A stretch of DNA of 64,000 nt from Kibdelosporangium sp. MJ126-NF4 (lineage in GTDB: Bacteria > Actinomycetota > Actinomycetes > Mycobacteriales > Pseudonocardiaceae): the NCBI RefSeq assembly GCF_000826545.1, contig NZ_CDME01000014.1, positions 62,001-126,000 of the forward strand, written 5' to 3'. The notes beneath the pieces were generated by a model. The model saw only the letters and a program-made list of their open reading frames with translations, ran no database searches and was not told the origin of the DNA. The position numbers and the translations under genes were made by a program. Below are positions 17,362 through 25,980 of the stretch, one piece after another; the stretch's first letter is position 1, and each line of letters begins with the position of its first letter.

Positions 17362-17862
17362 CTACGGTTCGAGCAGCAGGTCGCGCTGGTACCAGGTGCC
17401 CGATTCGCCGCCGAGGTCAGCGGGACCGGCCGGGCCGACCGCAACGAACCCGGCCTTGGCCAGCACCCTCTGGGACGCGACATTCTCGCTGGAGGTGGCC
17501 GCCCGCAGTGTGCGCAGCCCGTGCCGCACCGCCGCCAGCCGACACAGCTCCCGGACGGCGGCGGTCGCCACACCGCGACCGGCGACGTGCTGTGCGACCC
17601 GGTAACCGAGTCGCGCCGTACCGTCCTCAAGGTCGTACAGGTTGAACCGGCCCAGAACCGAGCCACCTTCAGCGACAAGCACGTAGAAGGCACAGACACC
17701 TTCATCCTGCTCGGCCAGCAAGGCTTTGAACCGGTCGGCGAACTGGTCGAAGAACTCGTCACCGCGGTCGGGAACCACGGCAGCGAAGTAGGAGCGATTC
17801 GCCAGCTCGAAGGCGAGGACCGCCGGGGCATCCCCAGCATGCAGCGGTTTCAGCTCGGACAC
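17362..17862 (-). CDS. GNAT acetyltransferase, RimJ/RimL type
   Basis: 166 aa. A single GNAT domain with the acetyl-CoA pyrophosphate loop 'RVAQHVAGRGVATAAV' and the C-terminal 'ENVASQRVLAKAGF' of the RimJ/RimL subgroup, which acetylates protein N-termini or small amines. The substrate cannot be told. It ends LLLEP and is followed without a gap by a hydrolase remnant in the same frame, suggesting this locus is a recombination junction. Confidence 0.85.
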   Translation of the reverse strand: MSELKPLHAGDAPAVLAFELANRSYFAAVVPDRGDEFFDQFADRFKALLAEQDEGVCAFYVLVAEGGSVLGRFNLYDLEDGTARLGYRVAQHVAGRGVATAAVRELCRLAAVRHGLRTLRAATSSENVASQRVLAKAGFVAVGPAGPADLGGESGTWYQRDLLLEP

Positions 17863-17919
17863 TGTCCGAGTTTACCGGCGCGCCATGAAGCACGTGCGTC
17901 GGCTCGCCACTGTGTCCAT

Positions 17920-19524
17920 CTAGTCCGGTTCGCCTTCGGTGAGCATGCCGTCGGCGAGGCGCAGCCACCGGTCGACGCGGATGTCGGCGAGGAACCGGTC
18001 GTCGTGACTGACCACGATGAACGCCCCGCGGTACGCGTTCAACGCGCCGGTCAACTGTTCCACGCTGACCAGGTCGAGATTGTTGGTCGGCTCGTCGAGC
18101 AGGAGCAGTTGCGGCGCGGGCTCGGCGCACAGCACGCACAACAGCGTCGCCCGCAGGCGTTCACCACCGGACAGCACGCTGACCGGCAATGCGGCGCGCT
18201 CCCCGCGGAAGAGGAAGCGCGCCAGCAGGTGCATCACCTCGGACTGGGGCAGCCGCGGCGCGGCGGACCGCAGGTTGTCCATTGTGGATCGGTCGAGGTC
18301 GAGCAGGTCGAGCTTCTGCGACAGGAACGCGACCCGGCCCTCCGCGCGGGTCATCAGCCCGCTGTCCGGCGCGAGCAGCCCGGCGACGACCCGCAGCAGA
18401 GTGGACTTGCCCGTGCCGTTGGCGCCGGTCAACGCGATGCGTTCCGGCCCTCGGACCGAGAGGTCGACGCCGTCGTCGGCGAACAGTGAACGGACCCGCA
18501 TCCGCTGGCCGTGGAACACCGTCCGGCCCGCGGGCACGACAGTGTCCGGAAGTGACAGTGCCACGGTCTGGTCCTCGCGCAGCGCGCGGTCGGCCTCGTC
18601 CACTTTGGCTTTGGCGGCGTCGAGCCGCTGCCCGTGCATGATGTCCGCTTTGCCTGCGGTCTCCTGCGCGCGCCGCTGCAGCCCGCCCTTGACGATCCGG
18701 GGGATGTCGGTGTTGGTCCGCGCACCGGTCGACGCGCGCCGCGCGGCCCGTTCCCGTGCCTGCTGCATCTCCCGTTTCTCCCGCTTGAGCTCCTGCTCGG
18801 CGCTGCGCAGGTTCTTCTCGGCGACCTCACGGGCGGCCTGTTTCGCGGCCTCGTAGTCACTGAAGTTGCCGCCGTGGAACCGGAGTTCGCCGGGGTGCAG
18901 CTCCGCGATGCGGTCCATCCGGTCGAGCAGGGCACGGTCGTGGCTGACCAGCAGCAGGCAGCCCTTCCACTCGCCGAGCACGTCGTACAGCCGCCGCCGG
19001 GCGTCCCGGTCGAGGTTGTTCGTCGGCTCGTCGAGCAGCAGCACGTCCGGCTGCTTGAGCAGTTGCGCCGCCAGGCCGAGCTGGACGATCTGGCCGCCGG
19101 ACAACGTGCCGATCGTGCGGTCGAGCGTGACATCGGGCAGCCCGAGCCTGCCGAGCTCGACCTGGGCTCGTTCCTCGATGTCCCAGTCGTTGCCGACGGC
19201 GGTGAAATGCTCCTCGCTGACATCGCCCGCCTCGATGGCCCGCAACGCGCGGACGACCGGTGCGATCTCCAGCACCTCGGCGACCGTCGGCTCACCGGCG
19301 AGCGGCAGCGACTGCGGCAGATAACCGACCACGCCGTCAGCGGCGACGGACCCGCTCAGCGGCTGGTACTCCCCGGCGACGAGCTTGAGCAGCGTGCTCT
19401 TGCCCGCGCCGTTCGGCGCGACCAGCCCGGTGCGGCCCGTGCCGAGGCTGAAGGAGAGGTCCTGGAACACCGGGGTGTCGTCCGGCCAGGAAAAGGACAG
19501 CGAAGAACAAACGATCTTGGACAC
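17920..19524 (-). CDS. ABC-F ATPase, probable ribosome-protection protein
   Basis: 534 aa, two ABC domains and no membrane segment. Walker A APNGAGKS and TGANGTGKS, signatures LSGGQ and LSGGER, Walker B 'DVLLLDEPTNNLD' and 'LLLLDEPTNNLD'. The interdomain linker is long, charged and helical ('LKREKREMQQARERAARR'), as in antibiotic-resistance ABC-F factors that reach into the peptidyl-transferase centre. GTG at 19524 follows GGGAG by 8 nt; ATG at 19560 or 19584 in frame are alternatives. The leader has an upstream ORF and hairpin, a hallmark of drug-inducible members. The antibiotic class is unknown. Confidence 0.85.
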   Translation of the reverse strand: MSKIVCSSLSFSWPDDTPVFQDLSFSLGTGRTGLVAPNGAGKSTLLKLVAGEYQPLSGSVAADGVVGYLPQSLPLAGEPTVAEVLEIAPVVRALRAIEAGDVSEEHFTAVGNDWDIEERAQVELGRLGLPDVTLDRTIGTLSGGQIVQLGLAAQLLKQPDVLLLDEPTNNLDRDARRRLYDVLGEWKGCLLLVSHDRALLDRMDRIAELHPGELRFHGGNFSDYEAAKQAAREVAEKNLRSAEQELKREKREMQQARERAARRASTGARTNTDIPRIVKGGLQRRAQETAGKADIMHGQRLDAAKAKVDEADRALREDQTVALSLPDTVVPAGRTVFHGQRMRVRSLFADDGVDLSVRGPERIALTGANGTGKSTLLRVVAGLLAPDSGLMTRAEGRVAFLSQKLDLLDLDRSTMDNLRSAAPRLPQSEVMHLLARFLFRGERAALPVSVLSGGERLRATLLCVLCAEPAPQLLLLDEPTNNLDLVSVEQLTGALNAYRGAFIVVSHDDRFLADIRVDRWLRLADGMLTEGEPD

Positions 19525-19604
19525 CGTGAAGCTCCCGAATGAGGTGAACGTGCGTGAGGACATGACGAACCACGGTGTCGCCATGGGCGCGCACCGCTGG
19601 TCAG

Positions 19605-19620
19605 TCCGGGATCACCCGGA
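19605..19620 (-). promoter_or_regulatory. Hairpin over the stop codon of the ABC-F upstream ORF
   Basis: Perfect TCCGGG/CCCGGA stem with the 4-nt loop TGAT; the loop contains the TGA stop of the 13-codon upstream ORF. A ribosome reading or stalled on the upstream ORF would melt it, so it could switch expression of the ABC-F gene. Confidence 0.5.
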
Positions 19621-19653
19621 GATGTCGTCCTCGGCAACGAGCATCGGAAGCAT
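19612..19653 (-). CDS. Putative leader peptide (13 aa) upstream of the ABC-F gene
   Basis: ATG at 19653 with AGAAGGAG just upstream; encodes MLPMLVAEDDISG. It ends inside a perfect 6-bp hairpin, 87 nt before the chosen ABC-F start. Many ABC-F resistance genes are induced when a drug stalls the ribosome on such a leader. No homologue of this peptide is known to me. Confidence 0.45.
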   Translation of the reverse strand: MLPMLVAEDDISG

Positions 19654-19714
19654 CACTCCTTCTGGAAGCCGGTCTCTCCCATCGACTGTAACAGCCGCGG
19701 GCAACCTGGGTGGT

Positions 19715-19761
19715 CGGTGCCGGGAGAGTGAACACCCCTGCTCATGGCTCTCCCGGCACCG
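19715..19761 (-). terminator. Terminator of the protease pair
   Basis: Perfect 14-bp inverted repeat, CGGTGCCGGGAGAG at 19715-19728 and its complement at 19748-19761, with a 19-nt loop. It begins 9 nt after the stop codon of the trypsin-like protease and separates that operon from the ABC-F leader. Confidence 0.75.
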
Positions 19762-19769
19762 CTCGACGG

Positions 19770-20864
19770 TCAGCTGAAGCAGAAGCCCTGGCTGCCGCCG
19801 AAGCCCCAGCACTGGATGGACCGCTGGGAACTGGCCGAACGCCCGCTTCCGTCGGTGACGGTCAGCTTCGCCTGGTAGGTGGCGCTTTTGCTCGGGTACG
19901 TGTGGCTCACCCGAGCGCCGTTGCCTGTGGTTCCGTCGCCGAAGTCCCACGAGTACGACGTGATCGTGCCGGTCGAGCCCGACCCGTCGAACGCGCACGT
20001 GAGGCTGGACGGGCACGAGACCGTGAACGACGAGCCGGGGCCGCCGGGCGGCGGACCGGTGTTGCCCAACTGCTCGTTCGCCCAGTCACCCAGGACGCCC
20101 CACAGCTTGGCGTGCGCGTTGTACGAAGCGCAGTCGGTGCGCAGCCACGAGAACACGCCGTAGATCTTGCCGTCCACAAGGTACGGTCCGCCGCTGTCAC
20201 CTTGGCACAGTCCGGTCCGTCCGTCGCCGTAGCCGTCGCAGAACATGTAGGTGGCGTTGAACTGTCCCGCGATGTTGCGGCAGTTCTGGTCATCGACGAC
20301 CGGCAGCGTCGTCTTCCAGAGCTTGCTGTTCTTGCGCGCGTCGTCCTTGTCGGTCTTTCCGTAGCCGACCGCGGTCCCCGCGGTGCCGATGGCCAGGTTG
20401 TCGCTCGACGTCGCGATCTTCGGGTACTGCATGCCCGCGGGCGTCGGGATGTCGGTCTTGGTGAAGATGATCGCCACGTCGTAGCCCTCACGCCACGCGT
20501 CGGCGTGCGTGAACTTCGGGTGCAGGCGGAACTCCTCGATCTCGATCCTGGTGCCCTTGCTGGTGTCCACCAGGTCGTCGCGCCCGTAGACCAGGTACTT
20601 CGGCTCACCCTGGCCGAACTTGCAGTGCGCCGCGATGATCACGGCTCGTTTGGCGACGACCGATCCGGTGCAGGACTGCTCGGCGGGCCGGACGCCGCCG
20701 GTGCGCATCTGCGCGATGATGAACGGGTACTCCGACAGCGAGGTCTGCTGGCCGTTGATGACCCGCACACCCGGTTGTTCGTTGGCGGGCTGGTCGGCGA
20801 ACGCCGGGATCGCCGCGCACGTCAGGCCGACGAGCGTGGCAACGAGTGCCTTCACGAGTTTCAT
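19770..20864 (-). CDS. Secreted trypsin-like serine protease with PKD domain and Cys-containing C-terminal tail
   Basis: 364 aa. Signal peptide 1-23, mature start near VINGQQ (activation-type IVNG site), S1 triad His80 (AAHC), Asp129 (YDVAII), Ser224 (GDSGGP). A PKD beta-sandwich follows (about 275-348: 'SYSWDFGDGTTGNG'), then the tail QRSIQCWGFGGSQGFCFS. The same PKD-plus-tail module ends the neighbouring subtilisin. ATG at 20864, 16 nt after the subtilisin stop, so cotranscribed. Extracellular protein degradation is likely; the tail may anchor or sort the enzyme. Confidence 0.9.
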   Translation of the reverse strand: MKLVKALVATLVGLTCAAIPAFADQPANEQPGVRVINGQQTSLSEYPFIIAQMRTGGVRPAEQSCTGSVVAKRAVIIAAHCKFGQGEPKYLVYGRDDLVDTSKGTRIEIEEFRLHPKFTHADAWREGYDVAIIFTKTDIPTPAGMQYPKIATSSDNLAIGTAGTAVGYGKTDKDDARKNSKLWKTTLPVVDDQNCRNIAGQFNATYMFCDGYGDGRTGLCQGDSGGPYLVDGKIYGVFSWLRTDCASYNAHAKLWGVLGDWANEQLGNTGPPPGGPGSSFTVSCPSSLTCAFDGSGSTGTITSYSWDFGDGTTGNGARVSHTYPSKSATYQAKLTVTDGSGRSASSQRSIQCWGFGGSQGFCFS

Positions 20865-20880
20865 GGCATGTCCTCTGTGG

Positions 20881-22644
20881 TCAGAAGCAGAAGGCTTGAC
20901 CGGAGCCGAAGCCCCAGCACTGGATGGAACGCTGCGAGGTCGCCGAGTTGCCCGAGTTGTCGGTCACGGTCAGCTTCGCGGTGTAGGTCGCGCTCTTGCT
21001 GGGATAGGTGTGGCTGGTCGTGGCGCCGTTCCCGGTCGTCCCGTCCCCGAAGTCCCATGCGTAGCCGGAGATCTGACCGTCCGGGTCACGGGATCCGGTG
21101 CCGTCGAACGCACAGGTCGCCGACGACTGGCAGTTCACGGCGAAACTGGCGGTCGGCGGTTGGCCGCCACCACCGCCGCCGACGTTCACCTGCTGCTCGG
21201 CGGTGTTGGACTTGCCGCTGTTGTCCGTGACAGTGAGCTTGGCGGTGTACGCGCCCTTCGTGCCGTACGTGTGCTCGACGGTCTTGCCGTCGCCGTTGGT
21301 GTTGTCACCGAAGGCCCACTTGTACGACGTGATCGTCCCGGTTGAGCCTGAACCGTCGAAGGAGCACGTCAGCGCGCTCGACGGGCACGACGCGGTGAAC
21401 TTCGCGACCGGCCCCTCCGGCGGTGTTCCCGAGTTCGGGATGTACAGCAACTTGTTGGGGGAACTGCCGATCCCGGACAGTTTGCCCTGGCTGGCGTTGT
21501 CGACCACCCACTGTTCGAGCTGGGACGGTGTGCTGTTCGGCGCGTCGTGCAGGCGCAGCGCCATCGCACCGGCCACGTGCGGCGCGGCCATCGATGTGCC
21601 ACCGATGGTGTTGTACGAGCTGTTTCCGTTGTACCAGGCGGAGTTGATGCTGTCGCCGGGTGCCCACACGTCCATGCAGGTGCCGTAGTTGGAGTCGGAA
21701 CGCTTGCCGTCGCTGCTGGTTGTGCTACCGGTCGTGACGCCCTCGGTCATCTGGCCGCCGGGGCCGTAGCTGCAGACGTTTCCGCCGTTGTTGCCGTTGA
21801 TCAACGCCCACTGCACGCCCGAGTTGATCGAGCCGCGGATCGCCGCCACCGAGATGTCCGGGTCGTCGGTGTAGATGCTCATGTTGGCCACCGCGGGCTT
21901 CTTCGCGTTCTGCGCGATCCACTCCGCGGCCTTGTTCACGTCGGTGTCCGCGCCGAATCCGTCGCATTTGAGGATCCGCACCGAGACCAGGTCGACCTTC
22001 TTGGCGACGCCCCGGGTCGAGCCGCCGACGATACCCGCGACGTGGCTGCCGTGGCCGTTACAGTCCTTGCCACCGTCGTTAGCGTTGATGAAGTCCACGC
22101 CCGCCTTGGCACGGCCGCCGAACTCGTTGTGCGCGTAGTTGATTCCAGTGTCCACAATGTACGCCGTGACACCGGCGCCGTCGTTGGGGTAGGTGTACGA
22201 CCGGTCGAGCGGCCTGTCGCGCTGGTCGATCCGGTCGATACCCCAGTTCTGCGGGTCCTTCTGCGTTCCGCCCGGCCCCATCGCTGACGAGCCGATCCGC
22301 GCGGTACCAGCCTGACGGACCTCGGCGACCCGCGGATCCGCAGCCATCCGGCGTGCCTGCCGGTCCGCGAGACCGGTCACCACGAAGCCGGACATGGTCT
22401 TGCTCAGTACGGTGTCGACGACTCCACCGAACTGCTCGGTCAGGCTGTGCGCGGCCTGCTGAGCCGATGTTCTCGCAGCGGTTTCGGGCGCGTACGTCAC
22501 CAGGTAGGTGCCCGCGACCGGGTTGCTGGTCCTGTTGACGACCGCGCCCTCCGGCTGCGCGGCCGCGGTGTTGGCTGTTGGAAGCACGAGGCCCGCCGTC
22601 GCGGCGAGTACGGACGCCAGTAAGCGCCGTTTCCACGTTCCCAT
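20881..22644 (-). CDS. Secreted subtilisin-like (S8) protease with two PKD domains and Cys-containing C-terminal tail
   Basis: 587 aa. Signal peptide 1-29, I9 propeptide about 44-112, S8 domain with Asp165 (YIVDTG), His198 (GHGSHVAG), Ser351 (GGTSMAAPHVAG), then two PKD domains ('SYKWAFGDNTNGDG' and 'GYAWDFGDGTTGNG') and the tail QRSIQCWGFGSGQAFCF. Aqualysin/proteinase-K type. ATG at 22644 with GGAGGA 3 nt before it. First gene of a two-protease operon; the propeptide keeps it inactive until export. Confidence 0.9.
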   Translation of the reverse strand: MGTWKRRLLASVLAATAGLVLPTANTAAAQPEGAVVNRTSNPVAGTYLVTYAPETAARTSAQQAAHSLTEQFGGVVDTVLSKTMSGFVVTGLADRQARRMAADPRVAEVRQAGTARIGSSAMGPGGTQKDPQNWGIDRIDQRDRPLDRSYTYPNDGAGVTAYIVDTGINYAHNEFGGRAKAGVDFINANDGGKDCNGHGSHVAGIVGGSTRGVAKKVDLVSVRILKCDGFGADTDVNKAAEWIAQNAKKPAVANMSIYTDDPDISVAAIRGSINSGVQWALINGNNGGNVCSYGPGGQMTEGVTTGSTTSSDGKRSDSNYGTCMDVWAPGDSINSAWYNGNSSYNTIGGTSMAAPHVAGAMALRLHDAPNSTPSQLEQWVVDNASQGKLSGIGSSPNKLLYIPNSGTPPEGPVAKFTASCPSSALTCSFDGSGSTGTITSYKWAFGDNTNGDGKTVEHTYGTKGAYTAKLTVTDNSGKSNTAEQQVNVGGGGGGQPPTASFAVNCQSSATCAFDGTGSRDPDGQISGYAWDFGDGTTGNGATTSHTYPSKSATYTAKLTVTDNSGNSATSQRSIQCWGFGSGQAFCF

Positions 22645-22782
22645 AGTTCCTCCGAGTGCAGGGAGATGACCGCACGGAAGATAGGGATCGGGAACGCGGA
22701 CTGACCAGACTTGTTAGGCGCACGGCGAAAGCCGGGGCCGCAATACTGTTAAGTCACTTGAAGGCGCAGCTCAGGGCACCAG

Positions 22783-23727
22783 TCATGACCACTGCCAGCG
22801 CATGCCGACGATGCCGGACGGCACGTCGGACTCCGCGACGAGCGCGGTGTTCGATCCGCCGATCCACAGCTCGGTGCGGTCCTCCTCCGCCCCGGCGACG
22901 TCCTGGCGCGTGTACCGGTGGCACCGCGCGGGGATCATCCCCGGCTCGAACCTGGTCTGCAGCACGAACTCCCGGACCGGCTGCTGGAAACGGTACTCGT
23001 AGTTGAGCATGCGCACGCCGGGCGCGAACTGCCACTCGTACTCGACGAGCGCGCGTTCCCCTACGTCGAGCACCCGGTCGAGGATGAGCTCGGCCGCGGT
23101 GACGCCCTCGGCGTCGTCCATCCTGACCCGCCCGGCACGGCAGAACCGCACCCCGGCAAGGGTCGGCGGGTTCGCCGGGTCCTCCTGGGTGATGTGGACG
23201 ACCCCGCACCGCGACAGCCTGTCCACATTGGCCACCACCAGTTCCCGCAGGTGGATGCTGCTGGTCCGGCGCTGGGCGTCGATGGTGACGGTGACCTGGG
23301 TGCTGATCCGGCTGAGCGCTCCGCGTGGCGGCACGCCCACCTCGGTGAGCATCTCGACCGCGCGACCGCTTTCGAAGAGGCGGGTCAGGTTCGCGCTGCC
23401 GGAGACGTGGCCGAGCCACCGTCCTCGCGGGCGAACCGGTCCGAGCAGCGCCACCAGCGAATCGACGGGCAGGTCGAGCAGGTGCTCGAGGTGGCGCACC
23501 GCTCGAATCGATCCGGGTCGCTCCGGCCTGCTGCGACCGCGGCGCCAGTAGCTCAGGGTCGGCACGCTGACCCTGGCTCCCTGTTCGGCCAGCCGCACCT
23601 GGATCTGGTCGAGCGTCAGGCCGCTGACCTCGATGGCCAGGTGCAGCGCGGCGGGGAACGGCCCGTGCCGCAGTGCTTGGCGCAGTTGCGCGCGCAGTGC
23701 CTGGTCCGGCGTCGTATTCGTCGACAT
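22783..23727 (-). CDS. XRE-like DNA-binding regulator with large C-terminal sensor domain
   Basis: 314 aa. Residues about 25-90 form a helix-turn-helix of the lambda-repressor type ('LTLDQIQVRLAEQGARVSVP' then TLSYWRRGRSRPERP); the remaining 220 residues are an all-beta/alpha region I do not recognise, with several conserved Trp/Arg ('EYEWQFAPGVRMLNYEYRF'). ATG at 23727 has GGAGG at 5 nt spacing. It sits upstream of, and in line with, the protease operon, 138 nt away, and could regulate it. Confidence 0.7.
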   Translation of the reverse strand: MSTNTTPDQALRAQLRQALRHGPFPAALHLAIEVSGLTLDQIQVRLAEQGARVSVPTLSYWRRGRSRPERPGSIRAVRHLEHLLDLPVDSLVALLGPVRPRGRWLGHVSGSANLTRLFESGRAVEMLTEVGVPPRGALSRISTQVTVTIDAQRRTSSIHLRELVVANVDRLSRCGVVHITQEDPANPPTLAGVRFCRAGRVRMDDAEGVTAAELILDRVLDVGERALVEYEWQFAPGVRMLNYEYRFQQPVREFVLQTRFEPGMIPARCHRYTRQDVAGAEEDRTELWIGGSNTALVAESDVPSGIVGMRWQWS

Positions 23728-23897
23728 ACGAACCTCCATGGCCGCTCTGCCCGATTCCACCAGTTCGCGTTTACCAGTTAACTCCGCTAACAGACAACAG
23801 CGAAACCTCGTGAAGGCTTGTCACGACGACGAACCGTGGCGCTGAACCGATCCACAAGGTAGAAATGGTCGATTCCGCTGTCCGTCGCCCGGTCGGT

Positions 23898-23909
23898 GAG
23901 AGCGCTCTC
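23898..23909. promoter_or_regulatory. LacI-type operator upstream of the beta-helix protein
   Basis: Perfect 12-bp palindrome GAGAGCGCTCTC, with the central CG step and GAGCGCTC core typical of LacI/GalR operators (compare the CebR box TGGGAGCGCTCCCA). It is 38 nt before the ATG. A second partial match, TGGGAGCGCTTACA, lies inside the 5' coding region at 23,989-24,002. No LacI gene is in the window. Confidence 0.55.
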
Positions 23910-23947
23910 TCGGAGCGCGCCGAGGGGCATGGAGAACAGGCAGGTCG

Positions 23948-25834
23948 ATGACGATCGTATGGCACCCGGAGACACCGAACAGCACGCGTGGGAGCGCTTA
24001 CACGCATCTATCCAGGTGGGGGCGGGCGTTCGTGCTCAGCCTCGCCCTCGTCACGGCGACGGGAAGCACCGCCATGGCTGATCCGGTGGGCGAACGACAC
24101 GGCGGCGGCCCGGACTTCGGGCCGAACGTCACCATCTTCGACCCGGGCATGCCGGTCGAGCGGATCCAGGCCACGCTGGACGCGGTCCACGCCAAGCAGG
24201 TCGACAACGAGATGGGCACCCAGCGGTACGCGTTCCTGTTCAAGCCGGGCACGTACGGCACGGCGGACAAGCCGTTGCAGATGAAGGTCGGTTACTACAC
24301 CGAGGTCTCCGGCCTCGGCGCGGCGCCGACCGACGTCGTGATCAACGGCAAGATCGAGGTGTACAACCGCTGTCTGAACAACGCGGGCCCGAACTGCCTC
24401 GCGCTGGTCAACTTCTGGCGGACGCTGTCCAACCTGTCGCTGAACGTCAACGCCAAGGGCCAGGACGGCTGCCGGTCGTCGGCCAACTTCTGGGCGGTGT
24501 CCCAGGCGGTGTCGTTGCGCAGGCTCAACATCACCGGCGGCGCCCTCTCGCTGATGGACTACTGCACCGACGGGCCGCAGTACGCCAGCGGCGGGTTCAT
24601 CGCCGACTCGAAACTGCCCGCCACCACCAACGGCTCGCAGCAGCAGTGGCTGACCCGCAACACCGAGGTGGCGAGTTGGTCCAACGGCGTGTGGAACCAG
24701 GTCTTCTCCGGTGTCGTCGGCGCGCCTGACGACTCGGCCTTCCCGACGCCGCCGTACACGACACTGGACACCACGCCGGTCAGCCGCGAGAAGCCGTACC
24801 TGTTCGTCGACGCCAAGGGCAAGTACAACGTGCGCGTCCCGTCTGCGCAGAAGAACACGCGTGGCATCACGTGGGCCAACGGCATGACGCCGGGACGCAC
24901 CCTCCCGCTCGGCGACTTCCACGTCGCCAAGCCGGGCGATTCGGTACAGGCCATCAACCTGCACCTCGCGATGGGCAAGCACTTGCTGCTGACGCCCGGC
25001 GTGTACGACATCGCCCGCAGCATCGAGGTGCGCCGACCGGACACGGTGGTGCTCGGCATCGGCCACGCCACGCTGACGGCCGCGCGTGGCGCGGTCCCGC
25101 TGGAGGTCGGCGACGTCCCCGGGATCGTCGTCGCCGGTGTCACGATCGACGCGGGCCCGCAGGAATCGCCCGTGCTGCTGCGCGTGGGCAAGCGACAAGG
25201 CTTCGGCTGGAGCTCTCCGGCCAACCCGACCACGCTGTCCGACGTGTACTTCCGGGTCGGCGGGCCGCACATCGGCAAGACCGACACCGCGCTGGAGGTC
25301 AACAGTGACAACGTTCTGATCGACCACACCTGGGTGTGGCGAGCCGACCACGGCGTCGAGGGCCTCAACGACACGCAGCGGTGGAACACCAACACCGGCC
25401 GCAAGGGCGCGGTCATCAACGGCGACAACGTGACAGCGACCGGCCTGTTCGTCGAGCACTTCCAGCAGTACAACACCACCTGGAACGGCGAGAACGGCAC
25501 GACGGTCCTGTACCAGAACGAGCTGCCGTACGACCCGCCGACGCAGGCCGACTGGATGAACGGCGCCGTCGAGGGCTATGCCGGGTACAAGGTCGGCGAC
25601 AATGTCCGCACCCACACGCTGCACGGCGCGGGCGTGTACGTGTTCAACCAGAACAATCCGCAGATCCACACGGAGAACGGCTTCGAGGTGCCGCGCACGC
25701 CTGGCGTGAAACTGCGTCACATCATGACCGTGAACCTCAGCGCCGGAGTCATCGACCACGTGGTCAACGGCATCGGTGACGCGGCCGACACGACCAAAGT
25801 CGGCCAGCCCGTGTACCTGAAGCAGTACCCATGA
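23948..25834 (+). CDS. Secreted right-handed beta-helix protein (GH55/pectate-lyase-like)
   Basis: 628 aa. The N-terminus has about 22 polar residues before a signal peptide ending STAMADP. The body shows parallel beta-helix features, with repeated short strands 'TEVSGLGAAPTDVVINGKIE', 'DVPGIVVAGVTIDAG', 'NSDNVLIDHTWVWRADHGVE' and many exposed Asn ladders. Such proteins in actinomycetes carry the label adenylyl cyclase, which is not supported by any cyclase motif. A polysaccharide-binding or -cleaving role is inferred from fold and from the LacI-type operator upstream. Ends 6 nt before a complex inverted repeat. Confidence 0.7.
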   Translation: MTIVWHPETPNSTRGSAYTHLSRWGRAFVLSLALVTATGSTAMADPVGERHGGGPDFGPNVTIFDPGMPVERIQATLDAVHAKQVDNEMGTQRYAFLFKPGTYGTADKPLQMKVGYYTEVSGLGAAPTDVVINGKIEVYNRCLNNAGPNCLALVNFWRTLSNLSLNVNAKGQDGCRSSANFWAVSQAVSLRRLNITGGALSLMDYCTDGPQYASGGFIADSKLPATTNGSQQQWLTRNTEVASWSNGVWNQVFSGVVGAPDDSAFPTPPYTTLDTTPVSREKPYLFVDAKGKYNVRVPSAQKNTRGITWANGMTPGRTLPLGDFHVAKPGDSVQAINLHLAMGKHLLLTPGVYDIARSIEVRRPDTVVLGIGHATLTAARGAVPLEVGDVPGIVVAGVTIDAGPQESPVLLRVGKRQGFGWSSPANPTTLSDVYFRVGGPHIGKTDTALEVNSDNVLIDHTWVWRADHGVEGLNDTQRWNTNTGRKGAVINGDNVTATGLFVEHFQQYNTTWNGENGTTVLYQNELPYDPPTQADWMNGAVEGYAGYKVGDNVRTHTLHGAGVYVFNQNNPQIHTENGFEVPRTPGVKLRHIMTVNLSAGVIDHVVNGIGDAADTTKVGQPVYLKQYP

Positions 25835-25839
25835 CCCCG

Positions 25840-25979
25840 CCGTGTCCACCATTCCAGCACAGTGTGTCCACCGTTCCAGCACCATGAAACGCACTTTCCA
25901 GCACACAGAGTCGCGGTCTGCTCGGGGAATTTCAGTGTGCTGGAAAGGTGGACACGGCATGCCGGAATGGTGGACACGG
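25840..25979. repeat. Multi-copy inverted repeat in a convergent gap
   Basis: Two direct copies of GTGTCCACCxTTCCAGCAC (25,842-25,860 and 25,864-25,882) face two inverted copies (25,938-25,956 and 25,962-25,979). The outer arms give a perfect 16-bp match (25,840-25,855 with 25,964-25,979), the inner ones 18 of 19. An extra TTTCCAGCACAC at 25,895-25,906 also pairs perfectly with 25,935-25,946, allowing alternative foldings. It fills the whole space between two convergent stop codons. Confidence 0.85.
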
Positions 25980-25980
25980 C

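Noticed and set aside
23948..25834. Adenylyl cyclase
   Set aside because: This label is common for such proteins, but no cyclase motif is present; the repeats are those of a beta-helix.
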